DNA of 64,000 nucleotides from Vulcanimicrobiota bacterium (GTDB lineage: Bacteria; Vulcanimicrobiota; Vulcanimicrobiia; Vulcanimicrobiales; Vulcanimicrobiaceae). The notes beneath the pieces were generated by a model, which worked only from the letters and a program-made list of their open reading frames with translations, did not search any database and was not told the DNA's origin. Positions 44,390-54,545 of this stretch are shown here, piece after piece. Every line of letters begins with the position of its first letter. Position 1 is the first letter of the stretch. The translations under genes and the position numbers were made by a program. Where the stretch lies: contig PMSI01000003.1 of NCBI GenBank assembly GCA_003168375.1, positions 496,001 through 560,000 on the forward strand, given 5' to 3'.

Positions 44390-44662
44390 TTGTTTCAGGA
44401 CTCAAACGGAGAGCGCGTCATCCCGCTTCCGTATCTCGTTTTGATGAAGCTCGACTCCGCGCGTGTGATCGACCAGGCCGACCTCGCTCGGATTCTCGGT
44501 CGGCTCTCGGCCGAGCACGTGGAAGATGTGATCCGCACGGTTCAACACCACTATCACGACCCGAGCACCGCGGACGATCTGCGGCAGTATCACGAAATCG
44601 GCAAGTGGGAGTACGAAACCGAGGCAACGTCGCAGCCGGACTCAACGAAGGATCCACGCTAG
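44351..44662 (+). pseudogene. C-terminal remnant of a nucleotidyltransferase-like protein
   Basis: The frame reads AWAREAFAAPLFQDSNGERV, IPLPYLVLMKLDSARVIDQA and DLARILGRLS. This matches the C-terminal part of small nucleotidyltransferase-fold proteins often found in toxin-antitoxin-like pairs, in which PLEYLVLMKL is followed by an acidic helix. The N-terminal nucleotidyltransferase domain is absent: the frame stops making sense before about 44350. Formally TTG 44390 could start a 90-residue protein. I judge it a truncated gene. Confidence 0.45.
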
Positions 44663-44896
44663 AGCCGGCGGTTCTTGAGCGCAAGTTGCCTGCGCCATGC
44701 GTGCCGCCGTGCTGCCGCGCAACTAGATACCCGTAGTGCGAAGCGCAATGTGGACGCCTGCGGCAGCACGCTTCAACCGCAATGCCTCCTACAGGTAGGC
44801 TGTAGTCATGCGGCCGAAGCCTGCTTTGCCCGGGCGCCGATGCCGACCAGCGCGATCCTGGACGAGGCTCCCGCGGTATCGATGGGTACCGTCAGC

Positions 44897-45217
44897 ACGA
44901 TCGCTGGCCCGGGCGCGATCAAGTGGACGCGGCTCTCCTGTCGCTCGTTCAACGCGAACGCTGTTCGCCTTCAACTTCATGCGCTGGCCTACAATCTCGG
45001 GAACTTCCTCCGCACGTTCGCGACTCCCGATGTGATTGCGGATTGCTCGCTCACGAGTCTGCGCGAGAAGCTGATCAAGATCGGTGCCAAGGTCGTCAGC
45101 CACGGTCGCTACGTCACGTTCCAGATGGCGGAGCTCGCGCTCCCACGGCAGTTATTCGCGGCAATCATGCAGAGAATTGCCGCCTTGCGATCGCCCCCGA
45201 TGGCAACGGCAACATGA
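44897..45217 (+). mobile_element. IS1380-family transposase remnant (C-terminal end)
   Basis: The frame from about 44897 encodes WTRLSCRSFNANAVRLQLHA, LAYNLGNFLRTFA and SLTSLREKLIKIGAKVVSHG, ending in YVTFQMAELALPRQLF. These are the characteristic last hundred residues of IS1380-type DDE transposases. The rest of the transposase and both terminal inverted repeats are missing; the 70 residues upstream in the same frame are unrelated. A dead insertion sequence marking past rearrangement. Confidence 0.8.
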
Positions 45218-45336
45218 GCAGCCCGGCGACTGTGCGCGCCGGGAAAACGGCGGAAGAGGTCGCCTCACCTCGTGCCGAACCGACGGCCCGGCTTGCCGAG
45301 GCCGCCGAAAACTGCCGGAATCATCCGGCTTCGACT

Positions 45337-45350
45337 CGAAAAGGAGGGTC
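45337..45350 (+). promoter_or_regulatory. Strong Shine-Dalgarno deciding the OmpA-lipoprotein start
   Basis: AAAAGGAGGGTC directly before ATG 45351. It fixes the start although the frame is open another 267 bases upstream across the transposase remnant. Confidence 0.8.
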
Positions 45351-47840
45351 ATGTCGGGAATCCCGGCTCATGACAATTGGTTTGGGCCGGCCGATTTACT
45401 CTGCTTGGGACTCGCGCTTGTGCTGCTGTCGAGCGGTTGCAGCAAACAGGCTGCGACCGTTCAACCGGCGTCGACGCCGTCGGCCGAGTCCACCGCGACC
45501 AGTCCTCCGGAGTCGCCCTCGCCGGCAGCGGCGAACGTGAACGTGACGCCCGCACCGACGGCGACGCCGACGGCTGTGCCGCTCTCGTTGCAGACGCCGC
45601 TCCCGATGCCGACGCCGTTCCCCTCATCAAGCGGGGTTGTAAACTTGCTGAGTTGGAGCCAAGGTGCGGTCGTCCGCGCTTGGCCGCCGAATGCGGTCGA
45701 CCTCTATCCCGCGAGGCTCTTGACCGGCGATGGGTGGAAGCCGAAGAGCGGCGCGCCACCGCCCTACGAGTTCGTCTTCGAACTTCCGCGGCAAGCGATG
45801 CTCGAGCGGTTTGCCCTTCGGATCGCGGTCGTCGTAAGCGCGTCACCCGCCCCGCTCGGCAGCGCGTCACCCGCCCCGCTCGGCAGCGCACGCATCGCGG
45901 TCTCGGCCGGCGGCCCTGACGGCCCGTTCAACGACGTCGGTAGCGTCGCCGTCGGCAACGATGCGCAACGCGAACAAACGCTGGCGCCGGCTGCACCGGT
46001 TGGCGCGCGGTGGATCAGGCTGCATCTCGATGCGCCGTCGAACGCCGCTGTGACGATCGCAGAAGTAGCCGCCTACGGAAACCTCGCGCCGGCCGCGCTC
46101 CAGGCCCGTGACTTCGCCGGGGCATTCTATCGCGAGGGGTTTATCGACTCAGCGCATTCGCCCGCCATCGACGCCGTGCGTGGCCGCCTGAAGACGAGCG
46201 TCGACGTCAAACCGTCGATCGCGAAGGGCAGCGACTTCAATGCGTTCGGCAGCGCCGTGCACGAGCCGTACATTCAGGTCGCGAGCTGCGTCGGAAATCC
46301 GGGGGTGACGTTGCGAGGTATCGCCGGCGGCGGTCGCGTCGCTTACGTTCACGACGCCGCGCCGAACGGGTCGCTGGTGATGAACGCGGAGGGGACGAGG
46401 CTTACGGGTATCGACGGACCGTTCGCGCTTCCGTATCTTCTCTACAAGGTCGCCGGCGATCCGACGTGCCGGACGTTCGCCGACAATGGTACCGGTCGCA
46501 CGAAGGTTGCAGTGCTCACGCAGGCGGGGAACCAATTCATCGGGCCCGACGACTCCTCGCGCTATCCCGGTTACCGGTTCACGCGGGTATGGGCCCCATT
46601 GTTCGAGCCCAACGACCTCGCCGGCGTCGACTCGGTTGTCTTCGACAGCGCCTGCTGGATCGGACTCGAGCTAGCGCCGTGGCAGAGCGATGCCATCCTG
46701 ACGTTCGTCCAGGCGGGACACAAGCTGATCATTCATGACGCCGACCGTTGCAGCTCGGCGAATTACTCGTTCTTGCCCTATCCGCCGGTGCTTTCGGCCA
46801 ACGGCCGCGTCGGTCAAAAATCCGGCCGGCTGACGCTGGTCGAATCCGATACGCTCGGCGCCGATGAATCGGATCCACGCCACGTACTCGACACGGCGGC
46901 GTTCCTCGCCAACCAGCTCCAACAACTTGGCGATAGCGACATCATTACCAGCACCGACCCGCATTGGTGTGGGCACCTTCTCACGACCAATGGGAAAGGC
47001 GCGAGCGGTTACGTCCAGGCCTACGCGCACTACGGCGCCGGGCTCATCATCTATGACGGTCTGGATTACGACAACGCCCCCGTGCCGCAGTTCCGCCAAG
47101 TCCTACAGTACGAGCTCGCGCAGCCGGTCGCAGGCCGGCTTCCGTGCACCCACGACGTCGGCGGCTTCGCGCTCGGTCCCGGGCGAACGCAGAAGACGTA
47201 CGTCACCGGAAGAGCGCAGCGCGCGACGGCGAGCGTAGAGGCGTTCGCGGTCGGGAATTACCGCGGGACGCTGCAGCTCGAGTCGCAGGGACCGTGGGCG
47301 AGCCAACTCTCCAGGTCGACCATCGCACTCGACGCGAACGCGGCCGCGTTCACGTTCTTCACCGATGTTCCGGCGTCGGCACGCGGCAAGGGCCACGTTT
47401 TCACGGTGCGTGCAGTCGACACGAACGGTCGCCGTGCCGAGGCGCAGATCGAGTTCGTCCCCGGGAAGGTCCCCGCGATCGAGCAACAACTGGCGACGCT
47501 GGGCCGCGTCGAGCTGCACAACATCCTCTTCAATACGGCGAGCGCGCAGATTCGACCGGAATCCAACGCCGTGCTGGCCGAGATCGCCAACGTCCTGGGG
47601 CGCAACCCGGGCTGGAAGATCTCGATCGAGGGCCACACCGACAACGTCGGCGGCGCGGCGTACAACCTCGGCCTCTCACGGCGACGCGCGGCCTCGGTCA
47701 AGAGCGCTTTGGTTCGAGACTTCCACATCGACGCGCGCCGGCTCGCGACGGCCGGCTATGGCTTGACGCGGCCCATAGCCTCGAACGAAACCGCGCAGGG
47801 CCGTCAGCAGAACCGGCGCGTCGAATTGGTGCGGCACTGA
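45351..47840 (+). CDS. Large OmpA-domain lipoprotein
   Basis: 829 residues. Signal peptide with lipobox (ALVLLSSGCSKQ, Cys about 30), a Thr/Pro/Ser linker to about residue 90, a discoidin-like sandwich region (FELPRQAMLERFALRIAVVV; GARWIRLHLDAPSNAAVTIA), then a long central domain with a ThuA/Rossmann-like feel (KVAVLTQAGNQF; GHKLIIHDADRC) and a C-terminal OmpA peptidoglycan-binding domain: LHNILFNTASAQIRPESNAV, ISIEGHTDNVGG, NRRVELV. Links outer membrane to cell wall. A perfect 24-bp tandem duplication lies inside. Confidence 0.85.
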   Translation: MSGIPAHDNWFGPADLLCLGLALVLLSSGCSKQAATVQPASTPSAESTATSPPESPSPAAANVNVTPAPTATPTAVPLSLQTPLPMPTPFPSSSGVVNLLSWSQGAVVRAWPPNAVDLYPARLLTGDGWKPKSGAPPPYEFVFELPRQAMLERFALRIAVVVSASPAPLGSASPAPLGSARIAVSAGGPDGPFNDVGSVAVGNDAQREQTLAPAAPVGARWIRLHLDAPSNAAVTIAEVAAYGNLAPAALQARDFAGAFYREGFIDSAHSPAIDAVRGRLKTSVDVKPSIAKGSDFNAFGSAVHEPYIQVASCVGNPGVTLRGIAGGGRVAYVHDAAPNGSLVMNAEGTRLTGIDGPFALPYLLYKVAGDPTCRTFADNGTGRTKVAVLTQAGNQFIGPDDSSRYPGYRFTRVWAPLFEPNDLAGVDSVVFDSACWIGLELAPWQSDAILTFVQAGHKLIIHDADRCSSANYSFLPYPPVLSANGRVGQKSGRLTLVESDTLGADESDPRHVLDTAAFLANQLQQLGDSDIITSTDPHWCGHLLTTNGKGASGYVQAYAHYGAGLIIYDGLDYDNAPVPQFRQVLQYELAQPVAGRLPCTHDVGGFALGPGRTQKTYVTGRAQRATASVEAFAVGNYRGTLQLESQGPWASQLSRSTIALDANAAAFTFFTDVPASARGKGHVFTVRAVDTNGRRAEAQIEFVPGKVPAIEQQLATLGRVELHNILFNTASAQIRPESNAVLAEIANVLGRNPGWKISIEGHTDNVGGAAYNLGLSRRRAASVKSALVRDFHIDARRLATAGYGLTRPIASNETAQGRQQNRRVELVRH
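45837..45884 (+). repeat. Perfect 24-bp tandem duplication
   Basis: Two identical 24-bp units (AGCGCGTCACCCGCCCCGCT+CGGC) inside the OmpA-lipoprotein gene, encoding SASPAPLG twice in frame. Recent slippage; length variation between strains is expected. Confidence 0.85.
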
Positions 47841-47920
47841 TGGGGTCAGACCTCGAGTGATCGGCAACAAAACGCGACGTGGACCCCTGCTCGCCGGTCC
47901 GATATGGTAGGGTAGCGTAG

Positions 47921-50659
47921 ATGTCATGGATCGCCCGATTCGTAACGCTGGCGCTCGTCGCCGTCATGGCGGACGCGACGGTCGCCACCATGCGCGGTGC
48001 GCCGGCTGCTCTTGCGGCCGTTGCCAGTGGCACGGCGCTCGGGGTCGTCGCGTTCGGACTGTTCTGGCGACGCCCCTGGATCGCCGCTTCGTTCGGCGTC
48101 CTCCTGCTCGCAGCAGCCTTCGCATTCGGTGCGCGCGGCGCTGCCGGTACCGGTCCCGCGTTCACGGGCCTCAACCCCGCAGACTCGGCGGCGCTCGTGT
48201 TCGCGGGGCTGATTCTCGCCGGTGCCGTTGCGGCGTGCCTTGCGCTGCACAACGCGGGCCTGCGAATCCTCGTCGCACTCCTTGCGGCATACGCCCTCAT
48301 CCCGACGGCGGCAGCCGTACAGCATGGCGGCCTTGCAGCAGCATTTGGGCCGGGGCCGCTGGCCTGGACCCGCGGGCCCTACGTTGCGGCCGAAGTGTTG
48401 TTGCCGCTTGCGGCCGTCACTTCATTGCTGTTCGGCGTCATTCAACTCGCCCGTAAGCGCGGGGCGAGAGGTGTCGCTACACTGGTTCTCGCCGTCGCGC
48501 TGATCGCGGGCAGCTACTTGGGAGCGTTCGCCGCGGGCCTCGCCGGCTTGCCGACGCTTGTCGCGTTCGCGCACGGGCAATCGTCGGGCGCCGGCGCTGG
48601 CGGGCAAACGGCAGCGGCAGACGCAGGCGCTGCCGAAAGCGGCCCGCTCTTCGTTCCGAAAGGCAGCGGTGACGTTCCGGTCGAGGTCAGCGCGGCATTT
48701 GCGAACATCCCGAAGGATCCGCAGCACGCGCTCGGTGCCGTCGCTGCCCTTGGAGACGACCTCTATCCGGGCGCGCTCGGCGGATCTGCCGGAGCGCTGC
48801 GCAGCGGAAGTGCCAACAGCGTCGACAAGGCGCTACTGCTGCGCGACGTCTTGCGAGTCGTGGCCCCGAATATCGCGACGGTCTTTGCGCAGTGCAGCCT
48901 GCCGACAGCCGAATCCGACGCGCTGATCGCGCAAGCCCGCGCGGGCAAAGCGCATCCGAAGATCCTCATGCAACAGGCCGGCGCCGCTGCGAATAGCGTG
49001 AAGGACCCGGCTACGCGCGCGCGGCTGCAACACTGGGCAGAAGCGTGGAAAACGATCATCGGGCAGGCGCAGAGCGAAAGCCAAAAACTCGCCGCCTCGT
49101 TGCAGACGGCGGGGCTCGTGCTGCCTGCGGGGCTGCCGGCGCCGGACGCTTTGCGGGCGCTCGCGGCGCAGCACGTCTGGGTCCGAGCGCAAGTGGGCGG
49201 GAACTGGGTCGATCTCGATCCGACGATCGAGCCCGGCACGCCCGGAAAAACGCGCTGTGCGCCGGAAAGCCAAAGCGCAACGCTCGCCGACAACCTCTAC
49301 GACGTGCTCGGCGTGCGCGTCGCCGTCGAAGACACGCGTAGCGGCTCGCCGCGACGAACGATCGTCCTCGATCGCACGATGCGCACCGTCGACATTGGCG
49401 ATCGCGACGTTTCCTTCATGTTTGCCGAACCAACCGGAATGGACGCCGGCGCGGTGGCGGCAGCGTCTCTGCCGGCCGGCGCGCTAACGTTTACGCCGCT
49501 CTTGCGCGTCGGCGATGAGAGGATCACGGGCGCGCCGATCGTGCTTCCCTCGCCGGTGAGCAGCAGCATCGGCAAAGCCATCAGCGGGCGCGTCGGATCC
49601 GTATTGAGCGCGTTAGGTACCGCAGCTCCGACGCCGAGTCCGGTTGCCACGCCAACCCTGCCGACGGTAACGGGTCTTTGGATGGAGCTTAGCGTCGCCT
49701 CACCAGCCGGCTTGACGACGCACGTGGAGAGTCCGATTTTCGACCGCATCGGCTACGTCGCGCGCGCTGCGCATGCCGTTCCGACGGCTCTTCCGGTGCA
49801 GCCCGACGCGGGCGACTACCGCTCCATGCAAACGGTGTGGAACATCGCGGTCTCGGCGGGACGCGCGGTCAGTGGAGGCGGGCCCGCGAACGTACCTTCC
49901 GGCAGCACGGCGCCTGCGATCAGCAGCGCGCTTTCGCGATTGAACGGGGCGTATTATGCCTTGCGGCGCGCGATCATGGACGACGCGCGAGGCACGAGCG
50001 TGGACGTCGCCGCCGCAAAACCAGGCATCAGCGTGATCGCGATGGCAAACGACGGAAGTCTCATCAGCGACATCGCGAGCGACGACGCGATTCCGCTCAC
50101 AACCGACGAAGCGCGTCCGATGTGGGCCGCGTCCGCCGTTCTGGCCGAGCGCGAATTGCTCAACGGAGACGTCCCCGTGAGCGGCGTCGGCGCGGCGAAC
50201 GACGCGCTCGGTGCGTTCGACGTCGCGACGACGCTCCGGACGCCCATGGTTGCGCTTCGTCCGGGTGGCGCGGTTCAAGCATCGGCCGCGATTCCCGACG
50301 AAGCTCGAGCGCGGATGTCGGCCTACCTTGCACGGGGTGCCTCGCTGCTGGAACCGGTTCCCGAGGTTGCGCAAGCCGGCGGGCCGCCCTATGCGTTCTG
50401 GATCGTCGATCCGGCAAGCGGCACGCTCCGCGACGAAAACGCGTTCGGGCGCCATGCGGACGCGGTGGAGGATCCGGTACTCAACGAGGAAGTCGCGATA
50501 AAACCCGTTCCAAGATGGCGGATAATTGCGTGTAGAATTGCTGCAGGGGTGATGATCGCCGTAACCCAAGACAGCAGCGCTGCCGAAGGGAAGACGATTA
50601 CGGATGCAATTGAAGCGGTGAAAAAAGCTGAAGAGGAAGAGGGCGGATGCGGCGGTTGA
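47921..50659 (+). CDS. Polytopic membrane protein with degenerate transglutaminase-like domain
   Basis: 912 residues. Seven or so hydrophobic helices in the first 220 residues, then a soluble part. NSVDKALLLRDVLR followed some 110 residues later by HVWVRAQVGGNWVDLDPT matches the transglutaminase-like core, with the His and Asp present. At the place of the catalytic Cys there is Ser (GSANSVDKALLL), so peptidase or transglutaminase chemistry is doubtful. A long Ala/Gly/Ser-rich region, another short hydrophobic segment (IIACRIAAGVMIAVT) and a EEEEGGCGG tail follow. Unknown role, downstream of and probably linked to the OmpA lipoprotein. Confidence 0.7.
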   Translation: MSWIARFVTLALVAVMADATVATMRGAPAALAAVASGTALGVVAFGLFWRRPWIAASFGVLLLAAAFAFGARGAAGTGPAFTGLNPADSAALVFAGLILAGAVAACLALHNAGLRILVALLAAYALIPTAAAVQHGGLAAAFGPGPLAWTRGPYVAAEVLLPLAAVTSLLFGVIQLARKRGARGVATLVLAVALIAGSYLGAFAAGLAGLPTLVAFAHGQSSGAGAGGQTAAADAGAAESGPLFVPKGSGDVPVEVSAAFANIPKDPQHALGAVAALGDDLYPGALGGSAGALRSGSANSVDKALLLRDVLRVVAPNIATVFAQCSLPTAESDALIAQARAGKAHPKILMQQAGAAANSVKDPATRARLQHWAEAWKTIIGQAQSESQKLAASLQTAGLVLPAGLPAPDALRALAAQHVWVRAQVGGNWVDLDPTIEPGTPGKTRCAPESQSATLADNLYDVLGVRVAVEDTRSGSPRRTIVLDRTMRTVDIGDRDVSFMFAEPTGMDAGAVAAASLPAGALTFTPLLRVGDERITGAPIVLPSPVSSSIGKAISGRVGSVLSALGTAAPTPSPVATPTLPTVTGLWMELSVASPAGLTTHVESPIFDRIGYVARAAHAVPTALPVQPDAGDYRSMQTVWNIAVSAGRAVSGGGPANVPSGSTAPAISSALSRLNGAYYALRRAIMDDARGTSVDVAAAKPGISVIAMANDGSLISDIASDDAIPLTTDEARPMWAASAVLAERELLNGDVPVSGVGAANDALGAFDVATTLRTPMVALRPGGAVQASAAIPDEARARMSAYLARGASLLEPVPEVAQAGGPPYAFWIVDPASGTLRDENAFGRHADAVEDPVLNEEVAIKPVPRWRIIACRIAAGVMIAVTQDSSAAEGKTITDAIEAVKKAEEEEGGCGG

Positions 50660-50921
50660 CGTACGAGCCGACGCGCGACGCAGAGACTCACTCGGCTTTT
50701 ACGCGTTGAAGGCATCGCGATAGCGCCGAACAGTGGTGCCCATCTCGCGCGAGCGGTGATGACCTTACGGCGACGGCTCTTCAAGTAAGCCATAAGGTCC
50801 TCGAGCATGCTGTCTTGGCCGTTGCAGCCTCGCAGCTTGGCTCCCGGAGTTCGACTCTCGAACTACGACCCCGCGCTGATTACCGATCTCTGCACAGTTC
50901 GCGCATCGATCGGCGGCACTA

Positions 50922-52193
<1,272 letters not shown>

Positions 52194-52201
52194 TCAGTGA
52201 C

Positions 52202-52822
52202 CTACAGGGCGGTGTTCGGCACGATGGCGGTTCGGTTTTCCTTGCTGAACACACCGTCGACGATCCCGTATTCTTGCGCTTCCTGCGCCGTCATATAGAA
52301 ATCGCGTTCGATGTCCTTGAGGACCTGCTCGACCGGCTTCCCCGTGGTCGTCTCGTAGATCCCGGCCAGGGTACGCCGCGTCGCGATCAGATCGCGAGCG
52401 TGGATTTCGATATCGGTGGCCTGGCCACCCACCTGCTGGACCCAGGGCTGGTGGATCAGGATCTTCGCGAAGGGGAGGGCGTACCGCTTGCCCTTCGCTC
52501 CCCCCGTCAGCAGGACCGAGGCCATGGAGGCGGCCATCCCGGCACAGATCGTCGCGACGTCAGGCTTGATCAGCTGCATCGTGTCGTAGATCGCGAGCCC
52601 CGCGGTGACCGAGCCACCGGGGCTGTTGACGTACATATCGATATCTTTATCGGCATCTTCGCGCTCCAGGAAAAGGAGCTGCGCGATGACGAGGGAGGCC
52701 ATCCCGTCGTCGATCGGTCCGTGGACGAAGATGATGCGTTCTTTGAGCAGCCGCGAGTAGATGTCGTACGCACGCTCACCGCGCGCGCTCTGCTCGACGA
52801 CCATCGGTACCAAATGTCCCAT
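52202..52822 (-). CDS. clpP: ATP-dependent Clp protease proteolytic subunit ClpP
   Basis: Serine peptidase of 206 residues forming the barrel that ClpX loads. Catalytic triad Ser99 (GMAASMAS), His124 (ILIHQPW) and Asp174 (IERDFYM). [19 protein letters not shown] is the family signature. Second gene of tig-clpP-clpX, 16 bp after tig. Confidence 0.97.
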   Translation of the reverse strand: MGHLVPMVVEQSARGERAYDIYSRLLKERIIFVHGPIDDGMASLVIAQLLFLEREDADKDIDMYVNSPGGSVTAGLAIYDTMQLIKPDVATICAGMAASMASVLLTGGAKGKRYALPFAKILIHQPWVQQVGGQATDIEIHARDLIATRRTLAGIYETTTGKPVEQVLKDIERDFYMTAQEAQEYGIVDGVFSKENRTAIVPNTAL

Positions 52823-52838
52823 GTGCGCCTCCCCTGAC

Positions 52839-54170
52839 CTATCCGGCTGCGACTTCAGTTGCAGGTTTTTCCGCGGTCGCCGCAGCCGGCACGCGGTTGG
52901 CCTGCTCGATCAGGCGGTCCATGGTCTTGGTTCGAACGATCCCGTCGATCAGCGCCCCGACGTTGGACTGGAGCGCCTGGATGATCCGCTCCCGCGGTTG
53001 CCCGTACTGGGCGGCGAGCGCCGAGAGTTCCGACTCGACATCCTCTTGGGTCGCGACGATCCCTTCCTTCTTGGCGATCGCCTCGACGAGTAACGTCGTC
53101 TTTACGCGGCGCTCGGCCTCCGGCCGGAAGCCGTCGCGCAGCTCCGCCACGGTCTTGCCGCTCTGCTGGAGATACTCGTCCCAGCCGATCCCGGCCCGCG
53201 CGACGTACTGGCGCGACTCGTCCATCAGGTTGTCGATCTCGCGCTCGATCAGGACCGCAGGCAGCGGGAAGTCGTTCGCGCCGACGATCTTGTCGAGCAG
53301 CTCCGCCGACATCTGCCGGCGGGAGTTGCGCTTCACGGTATCGTCGAGGCGGCGCTTGATCTCGTCGCGCAGGTCGGCCAAGGTCTCGGAGCGCGAGACG
53401 CGCTTCGCCAGCTCGTCGTCGAGCTCGGGGAGCTCCGGCTCCTTGACGTCGTGTACGGTGATGGTGAAGACCGCGTCCTTGCCGGCCAAATCGGGATTGG
53501 CGTACGGGTCGGGGAACGTCGCCGCGGCGTCCTTGGTCTCGCCGGCTTTCATGCCGACGATCCCCGAGACGAAGCCGGGGATGAACCGATCCTCGGCGAG
53601 CTCGGTCTCCTGTCCCTGCGCGGCGCCGCCCTCGAACGGGACGCCGTCGACCTTGCCCTCGTAGTCCATCACGACGGTGTCGCCGAGCTGGGCGGGACGG
53701 TCGACCGGGACGAGCGTTGCCGCCTCCTTGCGCATCTGCTCGAGCGTCCGATCGACGTCCGCGTCGGTCGCCTGCTCCGAAACGTCGGTGACCTCGACGC
53801 CGGTGTAGTCCTTCGGCTCGAACTCTGGGAGCACCGAGACGATCGCCTTGAAGCGCGGCGGCTGGCCCTCGGTATCCGCGTCGATCCGCTCGACGGCCGG
53901 GCGGTCGAGCGCCTGGATCTTGTGCTCTTCGAGCGCGGCGCGGTACGCCTTGTTCAGGAGTTCGTCCTCGGCTTGGGCCGTGATCGTCTCCTTCCCGTAG
54001 GTGTTCTCGAAAATCTTGCGCGGGACTTTGCCGGGCCGGAAGCCCTTGATCTTCGCATTGCGGGAGAGCTTTCGGAACGCAGCATCTTGCGCCGCGTCGT
54101 ATTCTTCCGGCGTGATGCTGATCTCGAGCTCGACCTGCGTTGGGTCGAGCGGCTTCAGCGTCGAGGGCAC
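52839..54170 (-). CDS. tig: Trigger factor
   Basis: Ribosome-associated chaperone and peptidyl-prolyl isomerase, 443 residues. N-terminal ribosome-binding domain with the docking signature [22 protein letters not shown]-type domain around 150-240 ([19 protein letters not shown]); helical C-terminal arms. First gene of tig-clpP-clpX; a hairpin lies just upstream. Confidence 0.96.
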   Translation of the reverse strand: MPSTLKPLDPTQVELEISITPEEYDAAQDAAFRKLSRNAKIKGFRPGKVPRKIFENTYGKETITAQAEDELLNKAYRAALEEHKIQALDRPAVERIDADTEGQPPRFKAIVSVLPEFEPKDYTGVEVTDVSEQATDADVDRTLEQMRKEAATLVPVDRPAQLGDTVVMDYEGKVDGVPFEGGAAQGQETELAEDRFIPGFVSGIVGMKAGETKDAAATFPDPYANPDLAGKDAVFTITVHDVKEPELPELDDELAKRVSRSETLADLRDEIKRRLDDTVKRNSRRQMSAELLDKIVGANDFPLPAVLIEREIDNLMDESRQYVARAGIGWDEYLQQSGKTVAELRDGFRPEAERRVKTTLLVEAIAKKEGIVATQEDVESELSALAAQYGQPRERIIQALQSNVGALIDGIVRTKTMDRLIEQANRVPAAATAEKPATEVAAG

Positions 54171-54196
54171 GAGTACGGCAGACCTCCGGAAGCGGG

Positions 54197-54221
54197 GACG
54201 GCGGGCAAGCAGCCCGCCGTC
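54197..54221 (-). terminator. Terminator after tRNA-Gly
   Basis: Perfect 10-bp stem GACGGCGGGC, loop, GCCCGCCGTC, between tRNA-Gly and tig, both minus strand. It probably ends the tRNA transcript. Confidence 0.65.
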
Positions 54222-54229
54222 GATTGCAT

Positions 54230-54304
54230 TGGAGCGGAAGACGAGATTTGAACTCGCGACCCTCGCCTTGGCAAGGCGATGCTCTACCGCTGAGCTACTT
54301 CCGC
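54230..54304 (-). tRNA. tRNA-Gly (anticodon GCC)
   Basis: Minus strand: acceptor GCGGAAG/CTTCCGC, D arm GCTCAGCGGTAGAGC, anticodon stem TCGCC with loop TTGCCAA (anticodon GCC), T arm GCGAG-TTCAAAT-CTCGT, with encoded TCCA end. Confidence 0.96.
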
Positions 54305-54347
54305 GACCGCCGGACCCGCTTTCGCGGCACCCGGGACGAACCCTCGG

Positions 54348-54376
54348 AGTCTACCGAAGCTGCACAATCGCGTCAA
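54348..54376 (-). promoter_or_regulatory. Sigma-70-type promoter of tRNA-Gly
   Basis: On the minus strand TTGACG, a 17-base spacer, then TAGACT: near-consensus -35 and -10 boxes ending 43 bases before the tRNA 5' end. Confidence 0.75.
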
Positions 54377-54393
54377 GCGCAAGAGAGGGAGTT

Positions 54394-54475
54394 TGGGCAC
54401 GCCGAGAGTCGAACTCGGATGGGTCGCCCCACTGGAACCTAAATCCAGCGCGTCTGCCGATTCCGCCACGTGCCC
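54394..54475 (-). tRNA. tRNA-Leu (anticodon TAG)
   Basis: Minus strand class II tRNA: acceptor GGGCACG/CGTGCCC, anticodon stem CTGGA with loop TTTAGGT (anticodon TAG), variable arm TGGGGCGACCCA, T arm CCGAG-TTCGACT-CTCGG. CCA not encoded. Confidence 0.95.
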
Positions 54476-54484
54476 GTTGGGCGA

Positions 54485-54507
54485 CCCTTCGACAAGCTCA
54501 GGATGAC
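54485..54507 (+). repeat. Dispersed 23-bp repeat, copy 3
   Basis: CCCTTCGACAAGCTCAGGAT followed by GAC, between tRNA-Leu and the terminator of the next gene. Same core as at 393 and 18038. Confidence 0.85.
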
Positions 54508-54539
54508 CGCCCCGGGCGGTCGCCGGACCGCCCGGGGCG
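54508..54539 (-). terminator. Terminator of the FAH-family gene
   Basis: Perfect 14-bp stem CGCCCCGGGCGGTC, loop GCCG, and its complement, six bases past the stop of the minus-strand FAH-fold gene. No T tract. Confidence 0.7.
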
Positions 54540-54545
54540 TTGGGG

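Noticed and set aside
50830-50880. tRNA-like T-arm (GAGTTCGACTCTCG) downstream of the membrane-protein gene
   Set aside because: No matching acceptor, D or anticodon arm nearby; at most a decayed fragment.
50660-50921. Small minus-strand frame starting [15 protein letters not shown]
   Set aside because: Continues antisense into the membrane-protein gene, no family or ribosome site; treated as non-coding.
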